Of a stretch of DNA of 64,000 nt, positions 50,395-63,124 are shown piece after piece. Below the pieces are notes generated by a model that was given only the letters and a program-made list of their open reading frames with translations, had not been told where the DNA came from and ran no database searches. The position numbers and the translations under genes were made by a program. Source of the stretch: Cacajao melanocephalus (Eukaryota; Chordata; Mammalia; Primates; Pitheciidae). Each line of letters opens with the position of its first letter. The first letter of the stretch is position 1. Location of the stretch: positions 1 to 64,000 of the forward strand of contig CAUYLG010034991.1 of the NCBI GenBank assembly GCA_963573385.1, written 5' to 3'.

Positions 50395-51000
50395 GAAAAA
50401 CTTGCTCAAAACCCTTGTTAAAGAATGCTAAGGCAGAGTTTATTCAGCAGGAGCCACTGAGATAGTATAGGGACTACTTCAGTGGGGTGTTGCAGTAGGG
50501 GAGAGATCCGACCCAATCTGAATACAACAGGAAGAGTGGGAATTTATAGCCAAGGAGCAGGATGGGGTGAGTGGATAGAAAATTATTAAGAGGAAACATC
50601 AGGGGGAAGGAGCAGATTCTGGCAAAACCAATCTGACAGGATTCTTGCTGAAAGCTGGCCAGGATGATCAGATATCATCTGAGAGATGGTCAGAGATGAA
50701 GAGTTTGGAAAGATATCTAGCATGATCAGATACAAAGGGTGGGGGATTCTGGTTAAATGGATTGAGCAGAAATCTTGCTAAAATTGGATGATGTAAAGGC
50801 AGAAAAGGAAATCTGAATGCCAGGGGTTCATTGAGAAGAAGGTTCAGCAGAGCCTGACCAGAGTTTGGTAAAGGGGAGTCATTGTCAGTTGTCAGAGGTG
50901 AGGTGTCCACAGGGAGAGCCCTGGCAGCTAGTGTTCAGTGTCGATTACTGTTTGATGTCAAGTGCTGTCAGAGAGAAGTGAGAGTTGCAACCAAAATTCA
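50395..51000 (-). repeat. Possible solitary retroviral LTR, family unassigned
   Basis: The block has the look of an antisense LTR: TTTATTCAGC near the left end would be AATAAA on the other strand, followed by a long purine-rich body (CAGTGGGGTGTTGCAGTAGG). No viral coding frame is seen. Ends are approximate. Confidence 0.4.
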
Positions 51001-51024
51001 GTGGGTACCAGTTTTGGCAGAGTG

Positions 51025-51175
51025 GGAAAAGCATTGCTTTGGACCCCAAAGTTTTGTGTTTGAGGCTGTGAACTATTAATGTGTCCTTCATCAAGTCATT
51101 TAACCTCTCTGAGGGGGGGTCTCAATTTTTTCATCTATAAAATGGAATCAGCAACATTATCATCCAGTCTTCTCC
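51025..51175 (+). repeat. MIR SINE
   Basis: CATCAAGTCATTTAACCTCT, CTGAGGGGGGGTCTCAATTT and TCATCTATAAAATGGAAT match the MIR core. Confidence 0.75.
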
Positions 51176-51559
51176 ATTAACAAACACTTACTCGCCAGGG
51201 GAATGGACCTGCCAAAGCATGATTCTGAAACTTTACTCTAGGTTCTTTTCTACTTCAGCCCCCTTCAGCCTTCCTGCCTTACCTAAGAGTTGGTGGAGGG
51301 AGAGTCAACAGGGGTCAGGGATTCAAAGAAATCAATTTGGAGCACTACAGCCAGGGAAAGGAAGAGAAGACAGGAAAAAACTGTACCACCAGAGAAATAC
51401 TTGTGAAGGTCACAGGTCTGCTACAAGACTGAGATTTCACTGAAAGATTATATAGCAGTTTCCCCTTACCACACTTTACTACCACATCAACAGAGTTCCA
51501 GTTTAATAATAGTGGATTACAGCTGAAAGGGCAAAAAGACACAGACCCTCTCTGAGGAG

Positions 51560-53965
51560 AAGTATGTGGGGAAGTCCAACGTCAACAGAAGAAACAAAAA
51601 CAAGGACAGTAAAGGAAATTAAAGCTTCTGGTACTTATAGCTACAACAAACATTAAATATATTCTGACTCCTAGATTAACATAAATCTTCCCTGTAAAGG
51701 CCTCTTATCTTAGTTCCTATTAACTGATAAAACATGTCTAGCCTTGAAGAAAAAATTACAAGGCATGCCAAAAGAAAAATAATATAGTCTGAAGAAATAA
51801 GGGAAATATCAAAACCAGACTCAGATATGGGAATTTAAATTCAACACCAGACAGGGAATTTAAAGTAACTATGATGGCCAGGCAAGGTGGCTCATGCCTA
51901 TAATCCTGGCACTTTGGGAAGCTGAGATAGAAAGATAGCTTGAGACCAGGAGTTCATAACCAGCCTGGGCAACAGAGCAAGACCTTGTCTCTACAAAAAA
52001 ATTTTTTAAATATTAACAGGGCATGGTGGTGAATGCCTGTAGTCCTAGCTTCTTGGGAAGCTGAGACAAGAAGGTCATTTGAGCCCAGGAGTTCAAGGCT
52101 GCAGTGAGCTTTGATCATGCCACTATACTCCAGCCTGGGTAATAGAGTGAGATCCTGTCTCAAAAAAAAAATAAATAAATGAAGTAACAATGATTAATAT
52201 GTTAAGGGCTTTAGTGGAAAACGTAGACATCAAAACCACATGGATAATATGAGCAGAGAAATGGAAACTCTCAGGATGAATCAAAAGGAAATGCTAGAGA
52301 TAAACACTATAACAGAAATGAAGAAAGGCTTTGATGAACTCATCGGTAGACTTAACTGCCAAGGAAAGAATCAGTGAGCTTGCATATAGGGCAATAGAAA
52401 CATCACAAACTGAAACACAAAGAGTTGAAAGAGAAAAAAAAGGAACATCTAAAAATTGTGAGACAATATTATCAAAATGTATGATGTACACATAATTGGA
52501 ATTCCAGAAGGAGAAGAATGAAGCAGGAGACATATTTGAAGTAATAATGACCAAAAACTTTCCAAAATTAAAGACACCAAACTACAGATCCAGGTAGCTC
52601 AAAGAATACCAAGACAGATAAGTACTCATAAAACCACACTTAGGTGTATCATAATCAAACTACAGAAAACCAAAGACAAAGAGGAAATCTTGAAAGAAGG
52701 CAGGGTTGGGGGAATACCTTATATAGAGAGGAACAGGGATAAGAATTACATTAGAGTTATCAGGGAAAAAATCGCTAGAAGAGAATGAAGAGAAATAGTT
52801 GAACGGTTGAAAGGAAAAAAAAAACTAAAATTCAACAGCCAGTAAAATTATGGTTCAAAGTGGAGGAGATATAAAGACTTTCTCAGACAGAAACTGAGGG
52901 AATTCATTGCCAGCTGACCTGTCCTGCAAGTGTTAAAAGAAGTTGTTCAAGAAAAAGGAAAATTATATAGGTCAGAAACTCAGATCTATATAAAAAAGAG
53001 TATTAGAGAAGGAATAAATGAAGCTAAACTAAAATATTTTTATTTGTCTTACTCTTAATTGATCTGAAATGTAACTTCATTTAAATACATAATAGAGACA
53101 ACATATTGGATTATCATAACATGCAAAAATGAAATGAATGGCAGCCATGTCACAAGGCATGTGAGGGAAGAATTGGGAATACCCTGTTATAACTGCACCA
53201 CAGCAGTATTGTTTAAAGGTGAACTTAAATTAGGTATAAATGTATATTATAAGTGCTGGGGCAACCACTAAAATTTTTTTAAAAGAAGTAAAATTTATAT
53301 ACTAACAGAGGAGATAAAATGCTCAATTAAAACCAGAGAAGGCAGAAAAAGAGGAGATAAAAAAAATAATAAATGCAAAAAAAAAAAACAAAAAAAAAAA
53401 CAGTTACCACCATGGTAGATATTAACCTAATTATATCAAAATCACTTTAAGTGTGAATGGTATAAATGTACCAAGTAAAAGATGGTAACTGTCAGAGTGG
53501 ATAATGAAAAAAACAAGACCTAACTTTATATTTTCTATAAGAAACCCACTCTAAATATAAAAAGTCATACAGTTAAAAGTAAAGAGATGGAGAAAGATAT
53601 GCCATGCTAACACTGCTAACCAAGAGAAAGCTAGACTAGCTATGTTCATTTCAGATGAAGCTAACATCAGAACAAGAAAAATTATCAGGAATAAAGAGGG
53701 GTTATTACCTAATTATAAAGGGATCAATTCTCCAAGAAGATACAACAATCCTAAATATGTATGTACCTAACAACGGAGCATCAAAATACATGAGGCAAGA
53801 ACTTACAGAAATGAAAGGAGAAATAGACAAATCCACTATTATAGTTGGAGACTTCAGCATTCCTCTGTCAGTAATTGATAAAACTAACAGGCAGAAAATA
53901 ATTAAGACTATAGATGACCAGGACAGAGTAAGGAACAGCATGTCTACTACTCTGTGAAGATTCAT
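51560..53965 (+). mobile_element. Old L1 (L1M): 5' region, decayed ORF1 and start of ORF2
   Basis: From 51,740 the sequence follows the 5' region of an old L1 (AGACTCAGATATGGGAATTT), then ORF1 (TTGGAATTCCAGAAGGAG at 52,496; CGAAACTTTCCAAAATT-like text at 52,556; AATTCATTGCCAGCTGACC at 52,900). The ORF1-ORF2 interval follows. The ORF2 endonuclease start is at 53,560-53,950, including a recognisable VGDFS block. It stops near 53,965, so most of ORF2 and the 3' UTR are missing. All frames are broken and the element cannot be active. It is interrupted by an Alu at 51,875. Confidence 0.85.
51875..52182 (+). repeat. AluJ-like element inside the L1
   Basis: GGCCAGGCAAGGTGGCTCAT start, ACCAGCCTGGGCAACAGAG and an A-rich linker typical of old AluJ. 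The L1 motif AAGTAACTATGAT / AAGTAACAATGAT flanks it as a target-site duplication. Confidence 0.9.
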
Positions 53966-55049
53966 AATCCAACTCTACTAAGGGTACCTCTTACAGAAGT
54001 ATAGGGGTCAAACTGCAGAAGCAAGACACTAGAGATAGGGAGATGCCTTCTGTGCACCCAGAGAGCTATTGTAAGTCTGCAAGCAAGAGTCTTGGAATAG
54101 AATAGCTGCAGAAAGACTCGATCAGACCACCATTTTTTAAAATGTGTTCTGGGAAGGCTCCCTTTAGTGCTGTTTAAAAAAAATGAGCTCTGTGGCCAAG
54201 TAACTTCGGCAAACAGTAGATGTAGTGCCCTTATATCAGATCCTCACATTGCATGCACATTATCATGTTCAAGGCTCTACAAAGTTCCTATGTAAAGAAA
54301 CCTATTTAACTCTGTCCAGTTTGGCATTTCTCAAATCTATTTGATATGAATATTTTTTACTTTTTTGGTGGCCCCTATCAACATCCCAAGAAACGAATGT
54401 GCTTCAGAACATACACTAAAAATACCAGCCCAAAGGTTGGGAGATAGAATTAATAAGAGTTGAAGATGATTGGAGCTGGGATAATCAAAGGGAAAAGGGT
54501 GGCATTGGCTTAGAAGTTTCCCAGCTGGGTGAGTAGAAAGAGAATGATGCTGTGTTAACCACTACAGGAAATAGGTGGAAGAACAAATTTGGAGAAAAGG
54601 ATTCAGCTGTTGTATACATGGCAGTTGAAATACTCCCATAGCATTTATTTGCAAATCTTCAGGAGGCAGATGGAAATTAAGATCTGGAGTTTGAAGAAGA
54701 GGTGAAGTGTTGATGTGAACTGGAGATTGGTCAGTGTAAAGGTGACAAGTCAAACAATGGAGGTGGAATTCATTGGCTGTGAAGAATGTATTCTGATATG
54801 ACAAGATCAGAAGTGCCAAGGACAGTCTTGAGTAACATCAAATTTACAAATGGCAAAGGTAGAGAAGTCAAATAGAAGGACACTGAGAAAGGTAGGAGGA
54901 GAGGAAAGAGTTGAGTCATGTAATTCATTATGGCAGAAAGAAAGGGTTTCTGTCAAACTACAAATATTTACTGAGTACCTTTGTTTGCCGGGCATATAGT
55001 AGAGAATGCAGCAGTGAAGAAACCATGCTCATGCCTTAATGCATCCTAC
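53966..55049. other. Intron 1, unclassified; L2 trace at right
   Basis: Nothing recognised except 54,955-55,020, which looks like L2 (CAAATATTTACTGAGTACC). Confidence 0.4.
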
Positions 55050-55092
55050 TGGATTCCCATGAAAATATGGATTCCATTTTCATGGGAATCCA
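55050..55092. repeat. Perfect 17-bp inverted repeat, 9-nt spacer
   Basis: TGGATTCCCATGAAAAT at 55,050-55,066 is the exact reverse complement of 55,076-55,092. The right arm lies in the first bases of the HIKESHI retrocopy. Confidence 0.95.
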
Positions 55093-55560
55093 ATAGGCTC
55101 TATTTCTCCTATCCTGATTCAAATGCAATACCAGTAATGACAACTCCTATGATTTGACATGAATGGGAAACCAAGTGCCATCTTCAAAATCTCAGGTCTT
55201 AAATCTGGAGGAGGAAGCCAACATCCTTCTGGAGCCATGAATATTGTCCAAACTCTATCTGTTGCTCAGATTTGAATTTTGGTGAAATCATTGGACAGTA
55301 TGGCTCAGCAGACTCCTATAGGTAATGCTGCTGTATCCTCAGTTGACTCATTCACTCAGTTCACACAAAAGATGTTGGAAACTTATACAGTTTTGCTTCA
55401 TCATTTGCTATCCCTCAGGCCCAGATGACACCAAGCCCATATGAAATGTTCATTCTGGAAAATGTGGTTCTGAAATGGTATGAAAACTGTGCTAGTTCTG
55501 ACTGGCACAGAACCCTCTCTTTTAGAAAACAAATTTGAATAAAATATTTTTTAATAGATT
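55072..55560 (+). pseudogene. HIKESHIP: HIKESHI (C11orf73) processed pseudogene, 5'-truncated
   Basis: Translation in the plus frames gives recognisable blocks of Hikeshi, the nuclear importer of HSP70: [14 protein letters not shown], [20 protein letters not shown] and the C-terminal NPLF-like end. No introns are present, as expected for a retrocopy, and the N-terminal half is missing. The frame is broken by stops (for example TGA just after CTCAGATT at 55,270) and small indels. The 3' UTR follows to at least AATAAAATATTTTTTAATAG; no clear poly(A) tail remains, so it is old. It is not expected to make protein. The symbol is descriptive, not an official name. Confidence 0.85.
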
Positions 55561-56729
55561 GTGAAATTTGTCATGTTTTGAAGATAACTGACTGACTCCA
55601 TTTAAAAGTATGAAGTCAAAGGATCATGAGACCTAGGTTAAAAAACTGCTTAGTGACTGAAGCTTAATTAAAATATTTATTAAAAATTAAAAACATTGAA
55701 AGATGAAAAAAATGCTTAACCATCTCAAGACATTTTTAAGTACTCTATTGACTTTTTATTATTGACTTAACTGTGTGCCTCTGCTCAGAGTTTAAGGAAA
55801 TAAAGATTAAAAAATAGCCATCGAATTTATCTTCTTGGAAGTCACTGTTGAGTTTTGGTTGAGTGCTAGAATAGAATCTAGACTGTAGTGGTTTGAGAAG
55901 TGAGTGGGAGGTGAGGAAATAAAGTTAGCAAGCACAAATCACTCTTTGAGGTATAGTTGGAGACATCAAATGTAAAGGGTTTATTAAAGAAGGGGAGACG
56001 TGGTAGAAAGTGGAAAGGATGTGGGGTTAACTAAGCCTTTTTTAAAATATGGGAGAGACACGAGCATATTTTTGAAGCCCATAGGAACGAATTAGTAGAG
56101 TCCAAGGACATGGGAGAAGAAGGAATAAACTGTACTAGAAAGAAGGAAAAGAGGTAAAACCCAGTGAATGCAATTGACCTTAAAAAGAGGGAGAGCCATG
56201 GCCTTGATTTTCACAGGAGGGCAAGAAGGGAGTAGGTTTAGGTATTTACATGGTGGCAGCAAATTGGTAATTCCCATCTGGCTTGGATTTTCTCTGGAAG
56301 ACAGAAAACAAGGTCAGCAGCTGGAAATGAGTCTTGTTGAGTGCTAAAGAAAAAACATTCTAATATCTGTGGGCTTGGTGACCAATTGACAAGGGAATAA
56401 TAAGAGACTACGTACTAATGTGGAAGCAATCTCTTATATAGAATTTGAGTATGAAAGCAAAGGGACAGTCTCTCCTTCCCTTTTATCTCAAGATGAGCAA
56501 AAGTATAGAGAAGAAATTGAAGTGGAAGTAAGTTGAGAGTTCACATAGGATATATTTAAATTTCAGAAGATGAATATAGATTATAAAGAAATAATTATTA
56601 ACTCCAAGAATTATTTGGCATTTGAATAACTCATCAGAGGAGACTGGAATGACCTAGAATGGTTTAAATAGAGGTTGGGATGGGGTGACCTCCAAGGATC
56701 ACACAGCTTTCAAATTTCATCACATATCT
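55561..56729. other. Intron 1, unclassified
   Basis: No exon or transposon recognised. Confidence 0.35.
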
Positions 56730-56960
56730 CAGTGGTTCTCAACCCTGGCTACATATTAGAATCACCATAGTAACTCAAGTATACCATACCCAGGCCTAAA
56801 ACCCATAGATTCTCATTTCATTGGTCTAAAAACAGTGGCCTTCTCCAAATGTAGTCCACAGACTGGCAGCATCAGCAGCACTGGCAATCGCCTGGGACCC
56901 TGTTAGGACTGCACGCTCTCAGGCTTCGCCCAGACCTTCTAAATCAGAATCTGCATTTTA
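56730..56960. mobile_element. Two abutting MER5-type elements, opposite orientation
   Basis: Plus-orientation start TCAGTGGTTCTCAACCCTGG at 56,731, then a minus-orientation copy starting ACAGTGGCCTTCTCCAAATG near 56,830 and reaching AAATCAGAATCTGCATTTT. Confidence 0.7.
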
Positions 56961-57067
56961 AAAAGATCCTTAGTTTATTTCTATTAATCTTAAAGTCTAG
57001 AAGTGCTGGACTAAAGCATGGTCTAAAGTGGGGCCCAAACTTGGGTACTTATTTGAAGCACCCCTGG

Positions 57068-57235
57068 GAAATTTTTTTTTTAATTTATTTATTTTACTTT
57101 AGGTAAATACTATATCTGGCATTTCTCCCCATGTTATCCCTCCCCACCCTCCCCACCCTCCCCTCCCTCCCCACCCCCCACTGTCTCTCCCCTACCCGCC
57201 GCCAACTGCCCCCAGTGTGTGATGTTCCTCTCCCA
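57068..57235 (-). repeat. L1 3' end with internal deletion and C-rich tract
   Basis: T-rich head, TTATTTTACTTTAGGT, then GTTATCCCTCCCCACCCTCC and GTGTGTGATGTTCCTCTCCC. These are the antisense forms of the L1 3' end and its G-rich 3' UTR tract. About 90 nt that normally lie between them are absent. Confidence 0.75.
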
Positions 57236-58386
<1,151 letters not shown>

Positions 58387-58682
58387 TAATTAAGTATTCC
58401 AGGGACCAGCATGGATGAGGAGAAGGTAGCAAAGGTACAGCCCAGAAAAATTAGAGAGGTAGCCCTTCCTCTTCCATTTGTTTTATGTTGAGAAAAATCA
58501 AAAAACTTTGAGTTAACATGTGTAAAGCCATAATCCTTGCAACCTAGCTATCTTCCTATGGCCTGTCTAAACAAATATATTTTAAAAAGAAAATAGTTCA
58601 GTTGTTTGTGCCATCTACTCAGCTTATTTTAAACACACACAAACACAAACACACCACTTTCTTGTCAATCCCAAAATTTGAA

Positions 58683-58685
<3 letters not shown>
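58387..58685. other. Intron 1, unclassified
   Basis: An (ACAAAC)-rich stretch lies at 58,632-58,653; nothing else is recognised. Confidence 0.4.

Positions 58686-58727
<42 letters not shown>
58686..58727. repeat. (TA)n microsatellite
   Basis: About 21 uninterrupted AT units. Confidence 0.95.
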
Positions 58728-58732
<5 letters not shown>

Positions 58733-60774
58733 CATCAGAAAACTGGGCTGGAATGGCTTGGGAACAAGGTGAAATTCTTGTTTTTTTAACTGCTGCTAGC
58801 CATTCTGCATATTTCTGAAAGCCCCTGCCAAATTGTCTCCTAAAGTCCACCCAGATATTGTTCCCATCTTTCTCCAGGGAAATCTTTCATTTTGTGTAGG
58901 TTTTCTTTTATTCATGTAAGGCTTTTTTTTTTTTTTGGTGGAGGAGCCAGCCAATTGCTGCAACAGGTATGGAGTGTGGTAGCTCCAGCTCCCTGCCCCC
59001 TGGGGCAGCAGGCACAGCAAAGCTCCCGCAGCACTCACTGCTAATAGGCCCCAAGATTCCAGGGAAAGTGTCCTGTGAGGATGCACCTTACTCTCAGATT
59101 CACAAGTTGAAAGCAGCCAATGGCTGACAGACTGTCTTTTACAGGGTGATTTGCCAAAGCCACCAGTCTCTGCCTGATAAAAACAGAGGTTTCCCTACTG
59201 AGAGTGGCTTGCCACCTATCAGGGTCTCTCTTTATAAAATTGTATGCAAAGCACCAAGAAAATGTTTCCACCTCAAAATGGTCTGCTCTTTAGCATTTCA
59301 CTTTTCCCTTTTAGGACGTTTTTGCTCCTTTTCAACTGAAAAAAGTTACAAAGCCCACTAACAGCCATTATAATAACGCATAAGCACCTCACAATATGCA
59401 AGAAGCACATCACAGATTTTAACAATTATTTTCAATGATTAATGCGAGATAGAAAACATTAAGGTGGCATTTCAGGGATACTGCTATGTTCGGGGTTCTT
59501 CTATTACATTATGTCTCAGCTTTCTGTGAGCGATGTTATTTGCAGTGTAAAAGAGTAACACTTAAGCTCATCCATTTCTTCAGTGAACCCAAACTTAGTT
59601 TGAGATCTGTAGGCTGGTTCAAATTGATTCTAGTAAAGCTACTTCAGCCTGGTTTAAAAGGAGAGAAGAAATGATAGACTGAGAATTTTTAAACCTTGTT
59701 ATTCTCATTCCAATGTGCTATCCTTTCTACAAATGCATGCATTAATAGCTGCCTGTGTATTCCCTTGAGAGCTGGGCTGCAAACACATTGCTGTACTTTT
59801 TGGTTTGGTTTTGTTTTTAAACTGCCACGGTGTGTTTACTTTTACAAACATAAAAGTATATATACTTATTGTAACAATCATCCTTCCCCACATGTTCTGT
59901 TTCTTCTTGTCTGCTTGCTGTTCTGCTTGTTTTGCTTTTTATTCCGAGTCTTTCAGAATTAGCTAGTACGTTTGCTTAATCGTTTCTCAATATTTAACAA
60001 GGTTTCAGGACATGCAAGGGGAAGCTGTTTAATGCATGCTGATGATGCCAAGGAGATTGTACAAGAGTATGTTGGCTTGTCCAGAATGTTTCTATCTTGA
60101 GTATTGTGTGCCTACTCTCCACATGCACTGTGCTGGGAGCGGGGATGTAACAAAAAACGAGATTCAGTTCACTCCCTCAAAGAGCTGAAAGAAGATGCCA
60201 TTATAATATTTCAAGTGATAAAACAGATGCGTATACACCCTGGGGACCAGGGAGGATCGAAACTGCATTTCTAGGCCAGGCTTCCTGGAGGAGGTTATGC
60301 CTAAGCTGAGCCCATCACTTCTCACAAGTCCAAATTCCTACAAGGGAGGGCAGGGCACTACAACTTGGCTGCTCACTATGCAGCCCTTTCTGAAACAGAC
60401 CCAGTTTCTTATTAGTGCTGATTTGCACCAGCTTCTTCCCCAAAATAGAGGACAGGGCTCTAAGAAGTGCCCTGTAGATCCCTTCCTGCCTCACGTCAAA
60501 TAAGTCGCTGCAGAATATCACATCTAGTAAACCTTGCCATTGTACCTCCAACAAAAAGAGAAGTGCTGCTTCTCAAAAAGAATACCACCCTCACATCATG
60601 AGAGAGGCAGTTGCTCTATGACAATAACACCACTAGATAGCCAGGACAAATATGGGATTTACAGGCATTAAATTAAAACCATCATGTACTTCACAAATAG
60701 CAACTTTTGGGTGAAGGGGCCAGCTACATTTTCTGATTGAGATGGGGAAATGTTTCTCAATATACAGAAGACTG
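58728..60774. other. Intron 1, unclassified; L2 trace
   Basis: Bases 60,125-60,220 look like L2 (CACTGTGCTGGGAGCGGGGA). No exon recognised elsewhere. Confidence 0.4.
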
Positions 60775-60945
60775 CTGAACACCTGTGATGGACTTTTCTG
60801 CCAGGCATTTCATCTATGTTGTCTCATTCAGGAATCGACAACACTACAAGACAGTAATCCCATTTTGATGATCAGGAAACTGATGCTCCAGAACGGTGAT
60901 TTGCTCAAGGTCACCAGGAAGTGACTAACTTAGTTTGATATGAAT
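60775..60945 (+). repeat. MIR SINE
   Basis: ATGTTGTCTCATTCAGGAAT, CCCATTTTGATGATCAGG and TTTGCTCAAGGTCACCAGG follow the MIR order. Confidence 0.7.
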
Positions 60946-61059
60946 ACAAATCTGTACGACTTCAGTGTCAGACTCTTTCTAGCATACCAGGCTGCCTCCG
61001 GGGCTCTTCTTTCTTGCAGTGTTTACAGTTTACCTCACTGGTCTTGAAGTTAGATATGC

Positions 61060-62109
61060 TCCCGCAGATCAATAAGGAAAAGACAAAACAGCCTAATATC
61101 CAAGGGGCAAAAGGCTTGATTAGGCACTCTGGAAAAGAGGATAGCCACAGGGCTAATGAGCCAGTGAAAAGGTGCTTAGTTTCAGTCATCTTGGAAATGT
61201 TAATTAAAATCAAAATGAGATACTAGTACACACCACCACCAGAATGGTAAAAATTAAAAAGACTGACAATACCAAGTGTTGCTGAGGATATGGGGTAACT
61301 GGAACTCTCATACATTGCTGCTGAGACTGTAAAATTGTATAATCACTTTGGGAAACTTAAACTAAATCTATGCCTACTCTGTGATCCCAAAATTCCACCC
61401 CCGAGTCTATATACCCAGCGATATGCTAGGGCTGGCTCCTACTGACTCCTGAAAGCTGATTGGGCATATCTTTTCCTAACTCCCACCCCCGTGGTAGCTG
61501 AAAATTAGCCATGGTGGGGTATTTACAAACATAAACTAGAGCTATTTTTGTTAGAGAATTGATTGTTTAACATTCACCAACACACCACTATATACACCTA
61601 AGAGAAGTGAGTGCATTTGTCTACCAAAGGATATGTAAAAGAATGTCTATGGCAGTTTTACACGTTAAAGAAAAAACAAACTGGACAGAACCCAAAAGGT
61701 CCACCAACAGGAGAATGGAAAAAGAAATTGTGGTATTTTCAAACAGTGGAATACTACACAGTAAAAATAAATAAAAATAACAGACTACTGATAAACACAA
61801 CATGGATAAATCTCACAGGCCAGTTAAGTAGAAGATGGCAGACACAGGAGAGTGCATTCTACATGATTCCATTTTTAGGAAGCTGAAGAACAAGCAAAAC
61901 TAACTGAAGTTGATAGAGTCAGACTAGCTTTCCTCTGGGGATGGTATGGGTATTGACTGGGAAAGGACAGGAGGGGGCCTTCTGGGTACTGTAAACATTC
62001 TATATCTTGATCTGAGCAATGTTTATGGGTATGTATACATAAAAATTCCTTAAATATGCACTTAAGATTTGCACACTGTACTGTATATAAATTATACCTT
62101 AATTATGAA
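61060..62109 (+). mobile_element. Old L1 ORF2 end and 3' UTR, split by a hAT element
   Basis: The L1 ORF2 tail begins near 61,070 (AAAACAGCCTAATATCCAAG, GAGATACTAGTACACACCAC) and resumes after 61,598 (ACCAAAGGATATGTAAAAGA). It runs into the 3' UTR (GGGGGCCTTCTGGGTACTGT, TATATCTTGATCTGAGCAAT) and ends at an (AC)n. Frames are broken. Confidence 0.85.
61416..61590. mobile_element. Small hAT-type DNA transposon nested in L1
   Basis: A 175-bp segment is foreign to the L1. Its ends are imperfect inverted repeats: CAGCGATATGCTAGGG and, on the other strand, TAGTGGTGTGTTGGTG. It is flanked by 8-bp duplications, TATATACC at 61,408-61,415 and TATACACC at 61,591-61,598 (one transition), the hAT hallmark. 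MER3-like by memory only. Confidence 0.75.

Positions 62110-62142
<33 letters not shown>
62110..62142. repeat. (AC)n microsatellite at the L1 tail
   Basis: About 16 AC units directly after the L1 3' end. Confidence 0.95.
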
Positions 62143-62145
<3 letters not shown>

Positions 62146-63124
62146 ATTCAGTGACCCTGTCAGTAAGGTGGAAAAGTTAAACTACCATTCCAGCAGTGCA
62201 GAACATCCAACAATGTTGAGTACCAAGAAGAAGAAAGGCAGCCTGAATCTTGGCAGACAAATCAGCCCAGTTTTACTGACATCCAACTCAGTGCCGTCAT
62301 GGAGACTTTCAACACCTGTACTGGCAGCAATGCCGATGCATGGAGAATTTGTCTCCATCAGCACATACTCCCTAGGCACATCACTGCCTGGGAAGGAATC
62401 CAGTGAACACATCAGCTGTCTCTCCCACACACCTACTGCCATAACAGCAGAACTCCAGAAATGTAAAGATAGGGACTTTCATCCAACTTGGGCAATATTC
62501 CAGCATTTGCTGTCAACAGAGAACACTGAAGCCTGAGACCTTACCTGTTGAGATGATCCAGAAGGTTGCAAAGAGGCTTCTAACTATGTCTCTAAGCTTT
62601 TATTCCAAATAAAGTGAAAACCAAAGAAATGCCTGCTTCCTTTATCATCAGCAAGAAGAAAAATTAGAGATCATTCCATCTCACAGCTCTCCATTCCTGG
62701 CAGGATGCAGGTCTAAGCCCTTCTTGAAGAGTTATGGTGCATTCTCGTCACCAGTATACCCTACACCTAACGTGATTAGCTTTAAGCCTTAATGAAAACG
62801 TTGGACTGTGTCCCAAATGAGGGTGAAGTGCAGTTGACAGCTTCAGGCCATCTATACTTGTCAACTTGTCTGGGCCACCTGGAGAAATATTTATTGCATA
62901 CCTACTGTGTTCATCATTATAAAAATTGTGCCTACCATCAAAACATTGAGTATGAAGAGAAGTTCACAAGATCCTAACTTTATTCCCTAAGGGTTGAGTG
63001 TTGTGTATTCAAATATGGTTGTGTGAAAATAAAACAAAACATTGGGGAGTTGGTTTTAGAATGGTTTAGTGTTTTGAGGACACTAGGAAACTCTAATTCC
63101 AGAGGCCATGAGCAATATTGGACA
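62143..63124. other. Intron 1, unclassified
   Basis: An open frame (62,143-62,536, continuous with the AC repeat) has ordinary composition but no recognised homology and no clear splice sites. Nothing else is seen. Confidence 0.35.

Noticed and set aside
53655..53957. 100-codon ORF as a host gene
   Set aside because: It is the decayed start of L1 ORF2.
62069..62536. 155-codon ORF as a gene
   Set aside because: Its start lies in an L1 tail and an (AC)n repeat; only the right part is considered, as a low-interest finding.
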